This document shows, piece by piece, positions 16,916 to 26,071 of a stretch of 64,000 nt of DNA. The stretch's first letter is position 1. Each line of letters opens with the position of its first letter. The position numbers and the translations under genes were made by a program. The stretch is taken from positions 3,348,001 to 3,412,000 of the forward strand of contig NZ_CP012677.1 in NCBI RefSeq assembly GCF_001294625.1, read 5' to 3'. This DNA is from Arthrobacter alpinus. Its GTDB lineage: Bacteria; Actinomycetota; Actinomycetes; Actinomycetales; Micrococcaceae. Under the pieces are notes generated by a model. It worked only from the letters and a program-made list of their open reading frames with translations, ran no database searches and was not told the origin of the DNA.

Positions 16916-18598
16916 CTACCGGGCGCGTTCGACCCGTTTTTCATCCCACACCGGTTCCTCGGACTCGTAAACCTTGCCATCGGAGCCGAACACCAGGAAC
17001 CTGTCAAAGGAGCGGGCAAACCAGCGGTCGTGCGTGACGGCAAGGACGGTGCCCTCGAAGGAATCGATGGCCTTCTCCAACGCCTCGGCGGAGTGCAGGT
17101 CGAGGTTGTCGGTCGGCTCATCGAGCAGCAACAACGTGGCGCCGGAGAGTTCCAGGAGCAGAATCTGAAACCGTGCCTGCTGTCCACCGGAGAGGGAATC
17201 GTATTTTTGCTCCGAGCTGGAGGCGAGGCCGTACCGGTCCAGCACGCTGGCGGCGGCTTCGCGGCCCAACCCGGAGCGGTGCTCATCCCCACGGTGCAGG
17301 ATATCCAGCAAGGTGCGGGTCAAAAGATCGGGACGCGCGTGGGTCTGGGCGAAGAAGCCCGGACGGATCCGGGCACCCAGCTTCGCCGATCCTTCGTGTG
17401 GAACGGGGGCTATTTCGACGTCGGACACCGGCTCATGCTCTTTGTCCGGGTCTGAGCCGCCCGCCGCCAAAAGACGGAGAAAATGCGATTTTCCGGAGCC
17501 GTTGGAGCCCAAGACGCCCACCCGGTCGCCAAACCAAATCTCGGTGGTGAACGGCTTCATGAGCCCGGTGAGTTCCAGCTTGGTGGCCACCACCGCGCGC
17601 TTGGCTGTGCGCCCGCCCTTCAAACGCATCTTCACGTTTTGTTCGATGGGCAGCGCCTCCGGCGGGCCTTTTTCCAGGAATTGCGCCAGGCGGGACTGGG
17701 CAGCCTGGTAACGGTTCGCCATATCGGAGCGGAACGCGGCCTTGGTCTTGTACATGATGACAAGTTCCTTAAGCTTGACGTGCTCCTCGTCCCAGCGCTT
17801 GCGCAACTCCTCAAAACGAGCGTTGCGGTCCTCACGGGCCTTCACATAGGACTCAAAGCCGCCACCGTGCGTCCAGCTGGAGGCGCCGTTGATGCCCGGC
17901 TCCAAGGTGACGATCCTGTCCGCGGCATTGGCCAGCAGCTCACGGTCGTGGCTGACGAACAGCACCGACTTGTCCGAGGCAGCCATCTTGGCCTCGAGCC
18001 AACGCTTTCCCGGCACGTCAAGGTAGTTATCCGGCTCATCGAGCAGCAGCAGCTCGTCCGGGCCGGAGAACAGCGCCTCCAGGACCAGGCGCTTTTGCTC
18101 GCCCCCGCTCAACGTCGCGGCCTTGCGGTACTGGGCCGTGTAAAAGTCCATACCCATGGCCGCCATGGTGACTTCGTCCCAGGTGGTTTCCATCTCGTAG
18201 CCGCCCACGTCACCCCAGTCGGCAATGGCTTGGGCGTAGGCCATCTGGCTCGGTTCGTCATCGCGCTCTAGCATGGCAAGTTCCGCGGTGTCAACCGCAT
18301 TGCCGGCGGCTGCAATGGTCGCAGAAGACACGGACAACAGCAGGTCGCGCACGGTGCTCTCATCGCGCACCTGGCCCACAAACTGGCGCATCACGCCCAT
18401 ACTGCCCGAACGCGAAACAGCACCCTCATCGGCCTTGATATCCTGGCAGATGATGCGCAGAAGGGTCGTCTTGCCGGTGCCGTTGGGCCCGATCAAGGCT
18501 GTCTTGGTGCCGTCGGAGACGCGGAAGTTCACCCCGTTCAGCAGCTGCCGGCCGTCGGAGAGAAAATAGTCAATGTTTGCAACGTCAATATGTCCCAC
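16916..18598 (-). CDS. ABC-F family ATPase (ribosome-associated or antibiotic-protection type)
   Basis: 560 residues from the GTG at 18598 (GHIDVANIDYFLSDGRQLL). It has two ABC domains on one chain and no membrane part. The first has GPNGTGKTT, LSGGEQKRLVLEALF and LLLLDEPDNYLDV; the second has GSNGSGKSH, LSGGQQARFQILLLELSG and LLLDEPTDNLDL. They are joined by a charged, Arg/Lys/Glu-rich linker around residues 235-310 that in this family reaches into the ribosomal exit site. Whether it is a housekeeping translation factor or a resistance protein cannot be decided here. Confidence 0.9.
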   Translation of the reverse strand: MGHIDVANIDYFLSDGRQLLNGVNFRVSDGTKTALIGPNGTGKTTLLRIICQDIKADEGAVSRSGSMGVMRQFVGQVRDESTVRDLLLSVSSATIAAAGNAVDTAELAMLERDDEPSQMAYAQAIADWGDVGGYEMETTWDEVTMAAMGMDFYTAQYRKAATLSGGEQKRLVLEALFSGPDELLLLDEPDNYLDVPGKRWLEAKMAASDKSVLFVSHDRELLANAADRIVTLEPGINGASSWTHGGGFESYVKAREDRNARFEELRKRWDEEHVKLKELVIMYKTKAAFRSDMANRYQAAQSRLAQFLEKGPPEALPIEQNVKMRLKGGRTAKRAVVATKLELTGLMKPFTTEIWFGDRVGVLGSNGSGKSHFLRLLAAGGSDPDKEHEPVSDVEIAPVPHEGSAKLGARIRPGFFAQTHARPDLLTRTLLDILHRGDEHRSGLGREAAASVLDRYGLASSSEQKYDSLSGGQQARFQILLLELSGATLLLLDEPTDNLDLHSAEALEKAIDSFEGTVLAVTHDRWFARSFDRFLVFGSDGKVYESEEPVWDEKRVERAR

Positions 18599-18797
18599 AC
18601 CGTAATTCTGCCATCCTCTGCGCTCTCTGCCGAACGGTCGACGGCGACCCCCCGTGAACACAGCAGGTGGGTGGGCCCGCGTCTGTGAGGGGCCCGTTGC
18701 GAGCTTGCGTGTAACGCGAGCAGGTGGGGAAAACCCCACCCCACACTCACCGGCTGGCATGATGGTGCCAGGACTCCGCCGCGGCAAGGATTGATAC

Positions 18798-20102
18798 ATG
18801 ACCCACACAGTTGCACCCATTGCGCCGAAGTCCTGGCTGATCACCCGCCCAGCCACCTGGCGCCAGATCGGAAGCGATCTGGCCTATATCCTGCCCGGGT
18901 TCTTTGTTTCACTTGCCTCGTTCACGGCACTTGTCACCTTGTTCACGCTGGGAATCTCCACACTTGTCATCTGGGTGGGCCTTCCCGTCCTGGTGGCGTG
19001 CCTGGCCGCAGCCCGCTGGTTTGCCGACGTCAACCGGGCGGCGCTCCGGCGCTGGGCCGGGGACATCCCTCCTGTCCACTAAAGGCAGCCACACAAATAT
19101 TCCATTAGCGGAATGTTCAAGAACCTCGCGGATCCGCAGCTGTGGAAGGACTTCATCCACGGTGTCCTAGTCTCCTTCGCCTACCGCACAGCGTCCTTCA
19201 GCATTTCGCTCTCTATCCTGGCTGCGGCGTTTGGCGGCGTCACGCAATGGTTCTGGATGAGGTTCCTGCCCGCAGACAACACGACCCTGGCCGAACTCAT
19301 TGGGCTGGACACCTTCCTTGGAGTCAGCCCAAACACGGCCGAGTCCATCTTCGGACTGGTCTACGGCGTCGTACTTCTGGTTCTTCTGCCCTTCATCACC
19401 CGCGGCCTCGCCGTCGCCGATGCCGCAACCTCCCGCGCTCTGCTCACCAACGAAAACGCCGCCCTGCGTGCCCGAAGCGCGGAGCTGGCCGCCAGCCGCG
19501 CCCAGGTGGTCTCGGAGGAAGCCAGCACACTTCGCAAAATTGAGAGGGACCTGCACGACGGCCCGCAGCAGCGCCTCATCCGCCTGCAAATGGATGTTGA
19601 GGCTGCACAGCGGCACCTGGTGAAAAACCCTGCGGCCGCACGCGAGCTGATGGACGGCGCCTTGGAGCAAAGCCGCGAGGCCCTGGCCGAGTTGCGTCAG
19701 CTGTCCCGGGGAATCGCTCCTCCCCTGCTTGCCGACCGGGGCCTGCGCGCCGCCACGGAGTCGCTGGCGGCAAGGTCAACAGTCCCCGTCGTGGTCACCG
19801 GGAACCTTGGACACGGTCACCGGATCGCTGAGGGCGCAGAGAATGCCGCCTACTTTGTTCTCTCGGAAGGGCTGGCCAACATCTCCAAGCATTCGGGGGC
19901 CACCAGCGCGTCAATCATGGTCCAGACAAGTCCCGGCGAGCTGTTCATTGAAGTGCTCGACGACGGCCGCGGCGGCGCCCACCTCGGCAAGGGCCACGGG
20001 CTGTCAGGTTTGCTGGACAGGCTCGCCGGGGTCGACGGCTCCTTGGAAATTACCAGTCCGAACGGTGGACCCACCGCCCTGCGCGTGAACATCCCGCTGT
20101 AG
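18798..20102 (+). pseudogene. Sensor histidine kinase interrupted by one in-frame TAA
   Basis: The first 94 codons encode two membrane helices of a 'sensor domain' of the type found at the front of actinobacterial NarL-type kinases. They end GDIPPVH, then TAA at 19080-19082, then RQPHKYSISGMFKNLADPQLWKDF in the same frame. Family members read straight through this point (PPV.YR.P...), so a Tyr codon (TAC/TAT) probably became TAA. No other damage is visible downstream. It is either a recent nonsense mutation, a sequencing error, or a gene now made in two pieces. Confidence 0.65.
19113..20102 (+). CDS. Histidine kinase, remaining 329-residue frame after the stop
   Basis: Starting at the ATG 19113 this frame keeps part of the sensor domain with two membrane helices, a coiled coil (NENAALRARSAELAASRAQ), the H box IERDLHDGPQQRLIRLQMD, the N box VLSEGLANISKHSG and a G box DDGRGGAHLGKGHGLSGLLD. 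The catalytic core is therefore complete and could work if translation restarts here, though no good ribosome site precedes the ATG. The cognate regulator follows 74 bases later. Confidence 0.6.
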   Translation: MFKNLADPQLWKDFIHGVLVSFAYRTASFSISLSILAAAFGGVTQWFWMRFLPADNTTLAELIGLDTFLGVSPNTAESIFGLVYGVVLLVLLPFITRGLAVADAATSRALLTNENAALRARSAELAASRAQVVSEEASTLRKIERDLHDGPQQRLIRLQMDVEAAQRHLVKNPAAARELMDGALEQSREALAELRQLSRGIAPPLLADRGLRAATESLAARSTVPVVVTGNLGHGHRIAEGAENAAYFVLSEGLANISKHSGATSASIMVQTSPGELFIEVLDDGRGGAHLGKGHGLSGLLDRLAGVDGSLEITSPNGGPTALRVNIPL

Positions 20103-20176
20103 TGCATGACCTTCGGGCACCCGCGCCCTGGGCTCATGCGCCCGCCCAGCCGCGCACCGGGCGCTACGCTGGGTCC

Positions 20177-20836
20177 ATGCGCGTCGTATTGGCTGAAGAT
20201 TCTGTATTGCTCCGTGAGGGCCTTGTCCGCCTGCTGGAAGAAACTGGCGCGCAGGTGTGTGCGGCTGTTGGCGACGGACCCTCGCTAATGGCGGCGGTGG
20301 CCCACCATGTTCCTGACCTGCTCATCACCGACGTGCGCATGCCGCCGTCGCACCGGGATGAAGGGCTCAAGGGCGCTCTTGAAGTCCGCCGACGGTTCCC
20401 GTCCATCGCGGTTCTGGTGCTCTCCCAATATGTGGAGCTGAGCTACGCCACGGAATTGCTGGCTGGGGCCACTGCCGGGGGTGGCGTTGGCTACTTGTTG
20501 AAGGACAGGGTGGCTCGCTTTGAGGATTTCACCGACGCCATCGAGCGAGTGTCGGCGGGCTCCACCGTTATTGATCCCGAGGTGGTCAGCGCACTGCTGG
20601 CCAAGCGCAGCGTCGCTGACCCGGTCGACTCCCTCAGCCCCCGCGAGTCCGAGGTCCTGGCGCTGATGGCCCAGGGGCTGACCAACGCTGGTGTTGCCAA
20701 GACGCTGGTGGTCAGCGGTGGTGCCGTAGAAAAGCACATCAGTTCCATCTTTACCAAGCTTGGGCTGCACCCGAGCGGGGACGATCACCGCCGTGTCTTG
20801 GCCGTTCTAAGCTACCTGCAGTACCGTACGTCCTAG
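20177..20836 (+). CDS. NarL/LuxR-type response regulator
   Basis: 219 residues from the ATG at 20177 (MRVVLAEDSVLLREGLVRLL). The phospho-acceptor lies in DLLITDVRMPPSHRDEG, the conserved Lys in YLLKDRV, and the LuxR DNA-binding domain in LSPRESEVLALMAQGLTN ... VEKHISSIFTKLGL. It follows the interrupted kinase on the same strand and would be its partner; if the kinase is dead, this regulator may be orphaned. An upstream in-frame start at 20102 lacks family similarity. Confidence 0.92.
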   Translation: MRVVLAEDSVLLREGLVRLLEETGAQVCAAVGDGPSLMAAVAHHVPDLLITDVRMPPSHRDEGLKGALEVRRRFPSIAVLVLSQYVELSYATELLAGATAGGGVGYLLKDRVARFEDFTDAIERVSAGSTVIDPEVVSALLAKRSVADPVDSLSPRESEVLALMAQGLTNAGVAKTLVVSGGAVEKHISSIFTKLGLHPSGDDHRRVLAVLSYLQYRTS

Positions 20837-20852
20837 CCGCCAAGCAGCAACC

Positions 20853-21914
20853 TCACGGGGCTGGCGAGGATGTTGCCGTGGAACTCGCACTCCCGGGACC
20901 TGCCGTATCCGTCACGGTAGAAGTCTGGACCGGGGCTGTTGGATCCGGCACTGGTTCCGGCGTTGCCGGAGTGCTCGGGCTCGGCGACGGCGTCGGGCTG
21001 GGCGACGGCGTCGGCGTTGCCGGAGTGCTCGGCGTCGGGCTCGGCGTCGGGCTCGGGCTGGGCGACGGCGTTGCCGGAGTGCTCGGCGTCGGGCTCGGGC
21101 TCGGGCTGGGGGTTGCGCTGGTGGACTCCTTGGCGCCGGCTTCGTCGGCCGCAGCCTTGTCTTTCGCCGCCTGCTCATCCAGGGCCGCAAAACCTGGCAT
21201 GGTGAAGTAGCTGGATGAGTTGCTGGTTGCTGACGGGGCATGCAAAATAGTGCCAACGGACGGGTTGAGGGCACTGATCATCAGGCCGTTGCCAATATAG
21301 ATGCCTATGTGTGCCCAGTGGTTGGGTCCGTCAGGGTTTTGAACCACCAGGTCGCCGGGTTGGGGATTGTTGGTTTCAACCATGGGCCGCCATTGTTCCG
21401 TGCGCGGTAAACCAACCCCTGCCTGGGCGTAAGCCCACTGGACAAAACCCGAGCAGTCCCAACCATTCGCAAAACTCGTGCCGCCCCAAACGTAGTCGTG
21501 TCCCAGACCCTCATAGGCCGCTTCAAGGATGGCTTTGCGCACCTTTGAAATCAGGTCCGCGGAAAATTCCGGAATGTCACCGCGCATGGCGGTAACTGAA
21601 CGTCCCAGGTGGGGAGTGTCGCCGTGGGGATCGGTCAGGTCAATGATCTGCGGGGGCGCTGGCTTGGTCGCGGATATCCCCAGGTTGGCGAACGAGATTC
21701 TCAAGCCCTGGCCAGATGCTGTCAGGGGGACAAAACCGGCGGGAACGGCAGGAGCGCTGCCTGAAATTAACGTGCCCTTATGTGCGGCTGCAGCGGTGTC
21801 AGCAACAGAGGTGCCCGCATAGCCGGCACCGACAAAGCCCCCGGAGGCCAGCAATGTGCAGGCAATAGCAAGACTCAGTTGGTAGTTACGCTGATTGCCT
21901 TGCGAAGTCGACAC
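20853..21914 (-). CDS. Secreted NlpC/P60 peptidoglycan hydrolase with proline-rich repeat tail
   Basis: About 353 residues from a GTG at 21914. A signal-type hydrophobic segment (LSLAIACTLLASGGFVGAGYAG) is near the N-terminus. The NlpC/P60 domain lies at about residues 120-235: AAYEGLGHDYVWGG, catalytic Cys in WDCSGFVQWAYAQAG, GDLVVQ and catalytic His in WAHIGIYIG. The last 90 residues are repeats of SPSPTPSTPATP, probably a wall-spanning stalk. It cleaves stem peptides in the cell wall. The start is uncertain; the open frame reaches 22058 but that part overlaps the regulator gene. It may be coregulated with the two-component genes just upstream. Confidence 0.87.
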   Translation of the reverse strand: MSTSQGNQRNYQLSLAIACTLLASGGFVGAGYAGTSVADTAAAAHKGTLISGSAPAVPAGFVPLTASGQGLRISFANLGISATKPAPPQIIDLTDPHGDTPHLGRSVTAMRGDIPEFSADLISKVRKAILEAAYEGLGHDYVWGGTSFANGWDCSGFVQWAYAQAGVGLPRTEQWRPMVETNNPQPGDLVVQNPDGPNHWAHIGIYIGNGLMISALNPSVGTILHAPSATSNSSSYFTMPGFAALDEQAAKDKAAADEAGAKESTSATPSPSPSPTPSTPATPSPSPSPTPSPTPSTPATPTPSPSPTPSPSPSTPATPEPVPDPTAPVQTSTVTDTAGPGSASSTATSSPAP

Positions 21915-22014
21915 TAAGAGATCATCCGGCTTTCTTGCACTCGGTAGGACGAGCATACGCCGCGATCTGAGAATCGAACAGGGGTTCCTGGCAGCGGCGA
22001 TGACCGGCTGGCAA

Positions 22015-22665
22015 TCACCCGCCCGTGCGAATAATCCGCCGTTGGCTGGCCACGGCAATCGCCGCCGTCCGGTTGTCCACCCCCAACTTGTCGTAGATGT
22101 GTACCAAGTGGGTTTTGACGGTGGCTTCGGAGATGAAGAGCTGCTTGGAGATCGCCTTGTTGCTCATGCCGGTGGCCAGCAACTCCAGGAGTTCCACTTC
22201 CCGGGCGGAAAGCACGGGGGCCGGGTTGCGGATTCGCCCCAGAAGTCGGGCCGCAACTTCCGGCGCCAAGGCCGTTTGGCCGGCTGCGGCCGACTGGACG
22301 GCGGCGCGAATCTGCTCCGGCGGGGCGTCTTTGAGCATATACCCACTGGCCCCGGCTTCCACGGCCGCCAAAATATCGGCGTCGGTGTCATAGGTAGTCA
22401 GGATCAACACCGGTGGTGGTGACGGCATCGCCTTGATGGCCTTCGTAGCAGTGACGCCATCCATTCCGGCCCCCATCTGCAGGTCCATGAGCACCACATC
22501 CAGCGGCGCCCCCAACGTATGCAGCCGCTGAATTTCTTTCAGGGCTGCGCCCCCCTCGGGCGCCTCGGCCACCACCGTGAATCCCTCGAATTCGCTGAGC
22601 ATGGCGCGCAGGCCGGCCCGCACCACCGGGTGGTCGTCCACAAGCAAGATCCGTATTTCCTTCAT
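22015..22665 (-). CDS. NarL/LuxR-type response regulator
   Basis: 216 residues. The receiver domain starts IRILLVDDHPVVRAGLRAML with the phosphorylated Asp in DVVLMDLQMGAGMDGV and the conserved Lys in YMLKDAPPEQ. The LuxR domain is LSAREVELLELLATGMSN ... SEATVKTHLVHIYDKLGV. Its start overlaps the kinase stop by four bases. It controls unknown targets; the hydrolase gene downstream or the divergent ABC transporter at 24130 are the obvious candidates. Confidence 0.94.
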   Translation of the reverse strand: MKEIRILLVDDHPVVRAGLRAMLSEFEGFTVVAEAPEGGAALKEIQRLHTLGAPLDVVLMDLQMGAGMDGVTATKAIKAMPSPPPVLILTTYDTDADILAAVEAGASGYMLKDAPPEQIRAAVQSAAAGQTALAPEVAARLLGRIRNPAPVLSAREVELLELLATGMSNKAISKQLFISEATVKTHLVHIYDKLGVDNRTAAIAVASQRRIIRTGG

Positions 22666-23951
22666 GCCGTGCCCCCTTTTTCATCAGTCATCTGACCTCC
22701 CAATGGAAGCCTAACCGCCACCACTGTCCCTTCGCCCGGGGCCGATTCAATCTCCAGGGTGCCGTTTTGGGCACTGACCCGCTCAGCCAGGGACTTCAGT
22801 CCAAACCCGCTCCCGTCAGATCTGGTGGCCACAGCGTTCGCCAGCGATTCAGGGTCAAATCCCCGACCGTCGTCGTATACGTCAAGGGCCACCTCCGTGC
22901 CCAGATACGCCAGGCTGACGACGGCGACACCCGCCTTTGCGTGCAGCCAGACATTCGCCAGGCTCGCCTGCGCGGCACGCAGCAAGGTGACATGGTAGGG
23001 CTGCGGCAGTTCGGCAGGTTCCCCGTCAAGACGGAAAGTACACACAAGGTTCACCCCCCGGGCGGCCGCCTCCAACTGTGTCTTTTCGCAGAGGCGGCGC
23101 AAGCTTTCCACTAGCGAGGTTCCCGCCAACGCCGGAGGAGTCAGCCCCCGCACAAAGTTCCGGGCCTCGGCCAGATTCTCCGACGACGTTGCCTCAATCA
23201 TCACGATGGACTCCTTGGTGGAGTCCATATCCCCCGATTCCAAGGATCGCACCGCTGCCCGGGCCACCAAAATGATGGAGGAAAAACCCTGGGCGAGGGT
23301 GTCGTGGATTTCGCGGGCAAGGCGTGCCCGCTCAGCCAAAACGCCTGCCTCGTGTTGGGTGGCGGCCAGCTCGGTGCGGGTACGGCGCAGCTCGTCGGCG
23401 GCCCTGCGCTGATTCTCGCCTTCCACATAAAGCAGCCTGTACGCCTTGGAGGTGACGATGGCAAAGGCCACCCCAAAGACCGGGCCAAGGACCACCGGCA
23501 ACGGCGGCACGGCGGCACCGGTGGCCAACCACTGTGCCACGATCACCCCGGCCGTCATGATCACAACGGCGACGATGCCAGCCCAGCGCGGCAGTAGGTG
23601 CAGGTGCAAAAAGAACAAGGGGAACACCATCCAGGAAAATTCCACCGACCACACCATGAGCACCGCCCATAGCGCTGTCACCAGGGCCAGCCACACATAC
23701 GCATAGCGGAGCGGATCCTTGACCAGGGCGCCCGTGGAGAAGCGCTTTTCCGCCACGGTTCCCAGCAGATACACCACGGCCAGCACCAGGGCGAGGGCCA
23801 GGAACACGTAGCGGCCACCGCGATCAAGGTGGCTGGTTAGCACTCGGGTTATGGCCACGGCCAACAAAATGGCAAAACCAACGTGCAACGTCACCCGCAA
23901 AAATCGCAAGATGGCGTCACTGGTCACTGGCGGGGCATCCACGGCAGGCAT
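22662..23951 (-). CDS. Sensor histidine kinase (HisKA_3 type)
   Basis: 429 residues. Five or six membrane helices lie in the first 180 residues, then a coiled coil, then the H box ARLAREIHDTLAQGFSSIIL and an ATPase domain with DDGRGFDPES and GSGFGLKSLAERV. The layout matches DesK/LiaS-like kinases that sense membrane or envelope conditions without a large external domain. It is co-transcribed with the regulator it overlaps. Divergent from the ABC genes at 24130, with an alternating inverted-repeat region between them. Confidence 0.94.
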   Translation of the reverse strand: MPAVDAPPVTSDAILRFLRVTLHVGFAILLAVAITRVLTSHLDRGGRYVFLALALVLAVVYLLGTVAEKRFSTGALVKDPLRYAYVWLALVTALWAVLMVWSVEFSWMVFPLFFLHLHLLPRWAGIVAVVIMTAGVIVAQWLATGAAVPPLPVVLGPVFGVAFAIVTSKAYRLLYVEGENQRRAADELRRTRTELAATQHEAGVLAERARLAREIHDTLAQGFSSIILVARAAVRSLESGDMDSTKESIVMIEATSSENLAEARNFVRGLTPPALAGTSLVESLRRLCEKTQLEAAARGVNLVCTFRLDGEPAELPQPYHVTLLRAAQASLANVWLHAKAGVAVVSLAYLGTEVALDVYDDGRGFDPESLANAVATRSDGSGFGLKSLAERVSAQNGTLEIESAPGEGTVVAVRLPLGGQMTDEKGGTA

Positions 23952-23985
23952 CTCACAATCCTAGGCGCAGCGCCCGCATGCGCCT

Positions 23986-24016
23986 ATCAACCAAAAGGTT
24001 GATCGAGCAATCAACC
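23986..24016. repeat. Three alternating copies of ATCAACC / GGTTGAT
   Basis: ATCAACC (23986-23992), AAAA, GGTTGAT (23997-24003), CGAGCA, ATCAACC (24010-24016). The middle copy can pair with either neighbour. It lies between the divergent kinase and ABC permease genes and is a good candidate regulator-binding site for the two-component system. Confidence 0.6.
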
Positions 24017-24129
24017 CTTGATCCCCCTCGGATCATCCATCCCTGCGATGGAAGCGGAGGGGTTCAAGGGGAAAGTAGAAGTAAGGCAAGTAGACCTGCC
24101 CCCCAGGGCCATATGAAAGAAGTTCGCAC

Positions 24130-25245
24130 ATGTTTCTCGCAATCCGAGACATCCGCTTTGCCAAGGGCCGTTTTGCCCTGATGGGTGCCGTCGTGGCGCT
24201 GATCAGCCTTTTGTTGGTGATGCTTTCGGGCCTGACTGCCGGGCTGGGCAACCAGTCGACCTCAGCCATCGCTGACTTGGGCAAAAGCGTGTCATCACCG
24301 GCCAGCCAGCTGGTCTTTGGAGCACCCGGCTCCAACGATCCCAAGGTGTCCTTCACCGAAAGCCAGGTCACCCAGAAGCAGACCGACACCTGGGCCGCAA
24401 CGCCCGGCGTTGCCTCGGCCGTGCCGTTGGGTGTCAGCCAGACCCGTTTCCAGGGTGCAGGCGATACCAAGGGCACCACCAATGTTGCCGTGTTCGGCGT
24501 TGGTGCCGGCGGCGAGGCTGCCGGCATCACGCCGTCGCCCGTCACGGACGGGACTGTGGTCATTGGCGAAACTGTTGCCAAGGACCTCAAACTGGCGGTG
24601 GGCGACGCCGTCACCATGGGCGGCACCACCTTGAAGATCAGTGCCGTGGTGGCCGATCAGTGGTACTCCCACTCCTCAGTGGTCTGGACCACACTGCCCA
24701 CCTGGACCGCGATGTCTCACCTCAGTGATCCGTTGCAGGTGGCCACGGTGGTTGCCGTGACGTACGACGCCGGAGTAAACGTTGACGCCGACGCCGCCAA
24801 TGCTGCGGCTGGCACCGTAAGCACCACCCGCAGCGGTTCCTTTGCCGGTTTGGGCGGCTACAAGAGCGAAAACGGTTCGTTGATGATGATGCAGGCGTTC
24901 TTGTATGGGATCTCCGCGCTGGTGATCGTCGCCTTCTTGACCGTATGGACGGTCCAGCGCACCCGTGACATCGCCGTGCTGAAGGCCATGGGCGCTTCCT
25001 CCTCCTACTTACTCAAGGATGCTTTGACGCAGGCAGCCATCGTGCTGCTGGCCGGCGCCGTCTCCGGTGGCCTGGTGGGCGTGATTGGCGGCTTCTTCGC
25101 CGCTCAGGCCGCCCCGTTCCTGGTCACCCCGGCAACCACCATCTTGCCGGTGGTAGGCATTGTGGCCCTGGGCCTGGCTGGCGCCGCCCTGGCAGTCCGC
25201 AAGGTCACCCGCGTCGACGCCCTGATTGCCCTCGGCGGCAACTAG
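24130..25245 (+). CDS. ABC transporter permease, FtsX-like (MacB type)
   Basis: 371 residues. One N-terminal membrane helix (GAVVALISLLLVMLSGLTAGL), a large external domain of about 220 residues, then three C-terminal helices containing the FtsX core with VQRTRDIAVLKAMGASSSYL. This is the layout of type VII ABC exporters that work with periplasm-facing or membrane substrates. The ATPase gene follows 69 bases downstream. The divergent two-component operon suggests stress- or peptide-responsive control. Confidence 0.93.
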   Translation: MFLAIRDIRFAKGRFALMGAVVALISLLLVMLSGLTAGLGNQSTSAIADLGKSVSSPASQLVFGAPGSNDPKVSFTESQVTQKQTDTWAATPGVASAVPLGVSQTRFQGAGDTKGTTNVAVFGVGAGGEAAGITPSPVTDGTVVIGETVAKDLKLAVGDAVTMGGTTLKISAVVADQWYSHSSVVWTTLPTWTAMSHLSDPLQVATVVAVTYDAGVNVDADAANAAAGTVSTTRSGSFAGLGGYKSENGSLMMMQAFLYGISALVIVAFLTVWTVQRTRDIAVLKAMGASSSYLLKDALTQAAIVLLAGAVSGGLVGVIGGFFAAQAAPFLVTPATTILPVVGIVALGLAGAALAVRKVTRVDALIALGGN

Positions 25246-25314
25246 CCAGCGTAGGTCGAGCCTGGCGAGACCACCACCCTAGCCCCTTTTTGCTTCTGAA
25301 TCTAAGGAAACCCC

Positions 25315-26022
25315 ATGTCTGCACAGAATTCCTCTCCATCCCTCAGCCTTCTCAACGTCACCCTCGATTACCCTGATGGCGAGGGGACCATCACGGCACT
25401 GGACGCCGTGAACATGAACGTGCACGCCGGTGAAATCATCTCCTTGATTGGCCCGTCAGGATCGGGCAAGTCGAGCCTGCTCGCCGTTGCCGCCACGCTG
25501 GTCAAACCGACCAGTGGACTGATCTTCATCGATGGAATTGACACGCAAGGGCTCGGTGACAAGGAGCTGACTGCCCTGCGTCGCGACAAGGTGGGCATCA
25601 TTTTCCAGCAGCCAAACCTGCTTGCTTCCCTCACGGCGGCCGAGCAGCTGATCATCAGCGATCACCTGCGCGGAAAGTCCTTGCGCGCTGCTGAAGCCAG
25701 GGCAGCCGAGCTGCTCGACGTCGTCGGGCTGGCCGACTGCGCCAAGAAGCGCCCCCACCAGCTTTCCGGTGGCCAGCGCCAGCGTGTCAACATCGCCCGG
25801 GCCTTGATGGGTGACCCCAAGGTGTTGCTGGTGGATGAGCCGACGGCGGCGCTGGACCACGAGCGCAGCGAGTCGATCGTGCGACTGCTGCGCAAGGTCA
25901 CTGACGAGTTCTCCGTAGCCACTGTCATGGTCACCCACGACACCGAATTCGTGCCGCTGACCGATGCTGTCGCCACCATGCGCGACGGCGTGATGACGGC
26001 GGCTGTTCCCGCTATGCAATAA
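25315..26022 (+). CDS. ABC transporter ATP-binding protein (MacB/LolD type)
   Basis: 235 residues, a single ABC domain. Walker A is GPSGSGKSS, the Q loop is IFQQPNLLASLT, the signature is LSGGQRQRVNIARALMG, Walker B is VLLVDEPTAALD and the switch His is in VTHDTEF. It pairs with the FtsX-like permease just upstream. A small lipoprotein gene follows closely, so the unit may be permease-ATPase-lipoprotein. Confidence 0.94.
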   Translation: MSAQNSSPSLSLLNVTLDYPDGEGTITALDAVNMNVHAGEIISLIGPSGSGKSSLLAVAATLVKPTSGLIFIDGIDTQGLGDKELTALRRDKVGIIFQQPNLLASLTAAEQLIISDHLRGKSLRAAEARAAELLDVVGLADCAKKRPHQLSGGQRQRVNIARALMGDPKVLLVDEPTAALDHERSESIVRLLRKVTDEFSVATVMVTHDTEFVPLTDAVATMRDGVMTAAVPAMQ

Positions 26023-26071
26023 CATGGGGGAAACCTCATTCTTGAGTCACTTGAAACGGAGCCACCTTCTC

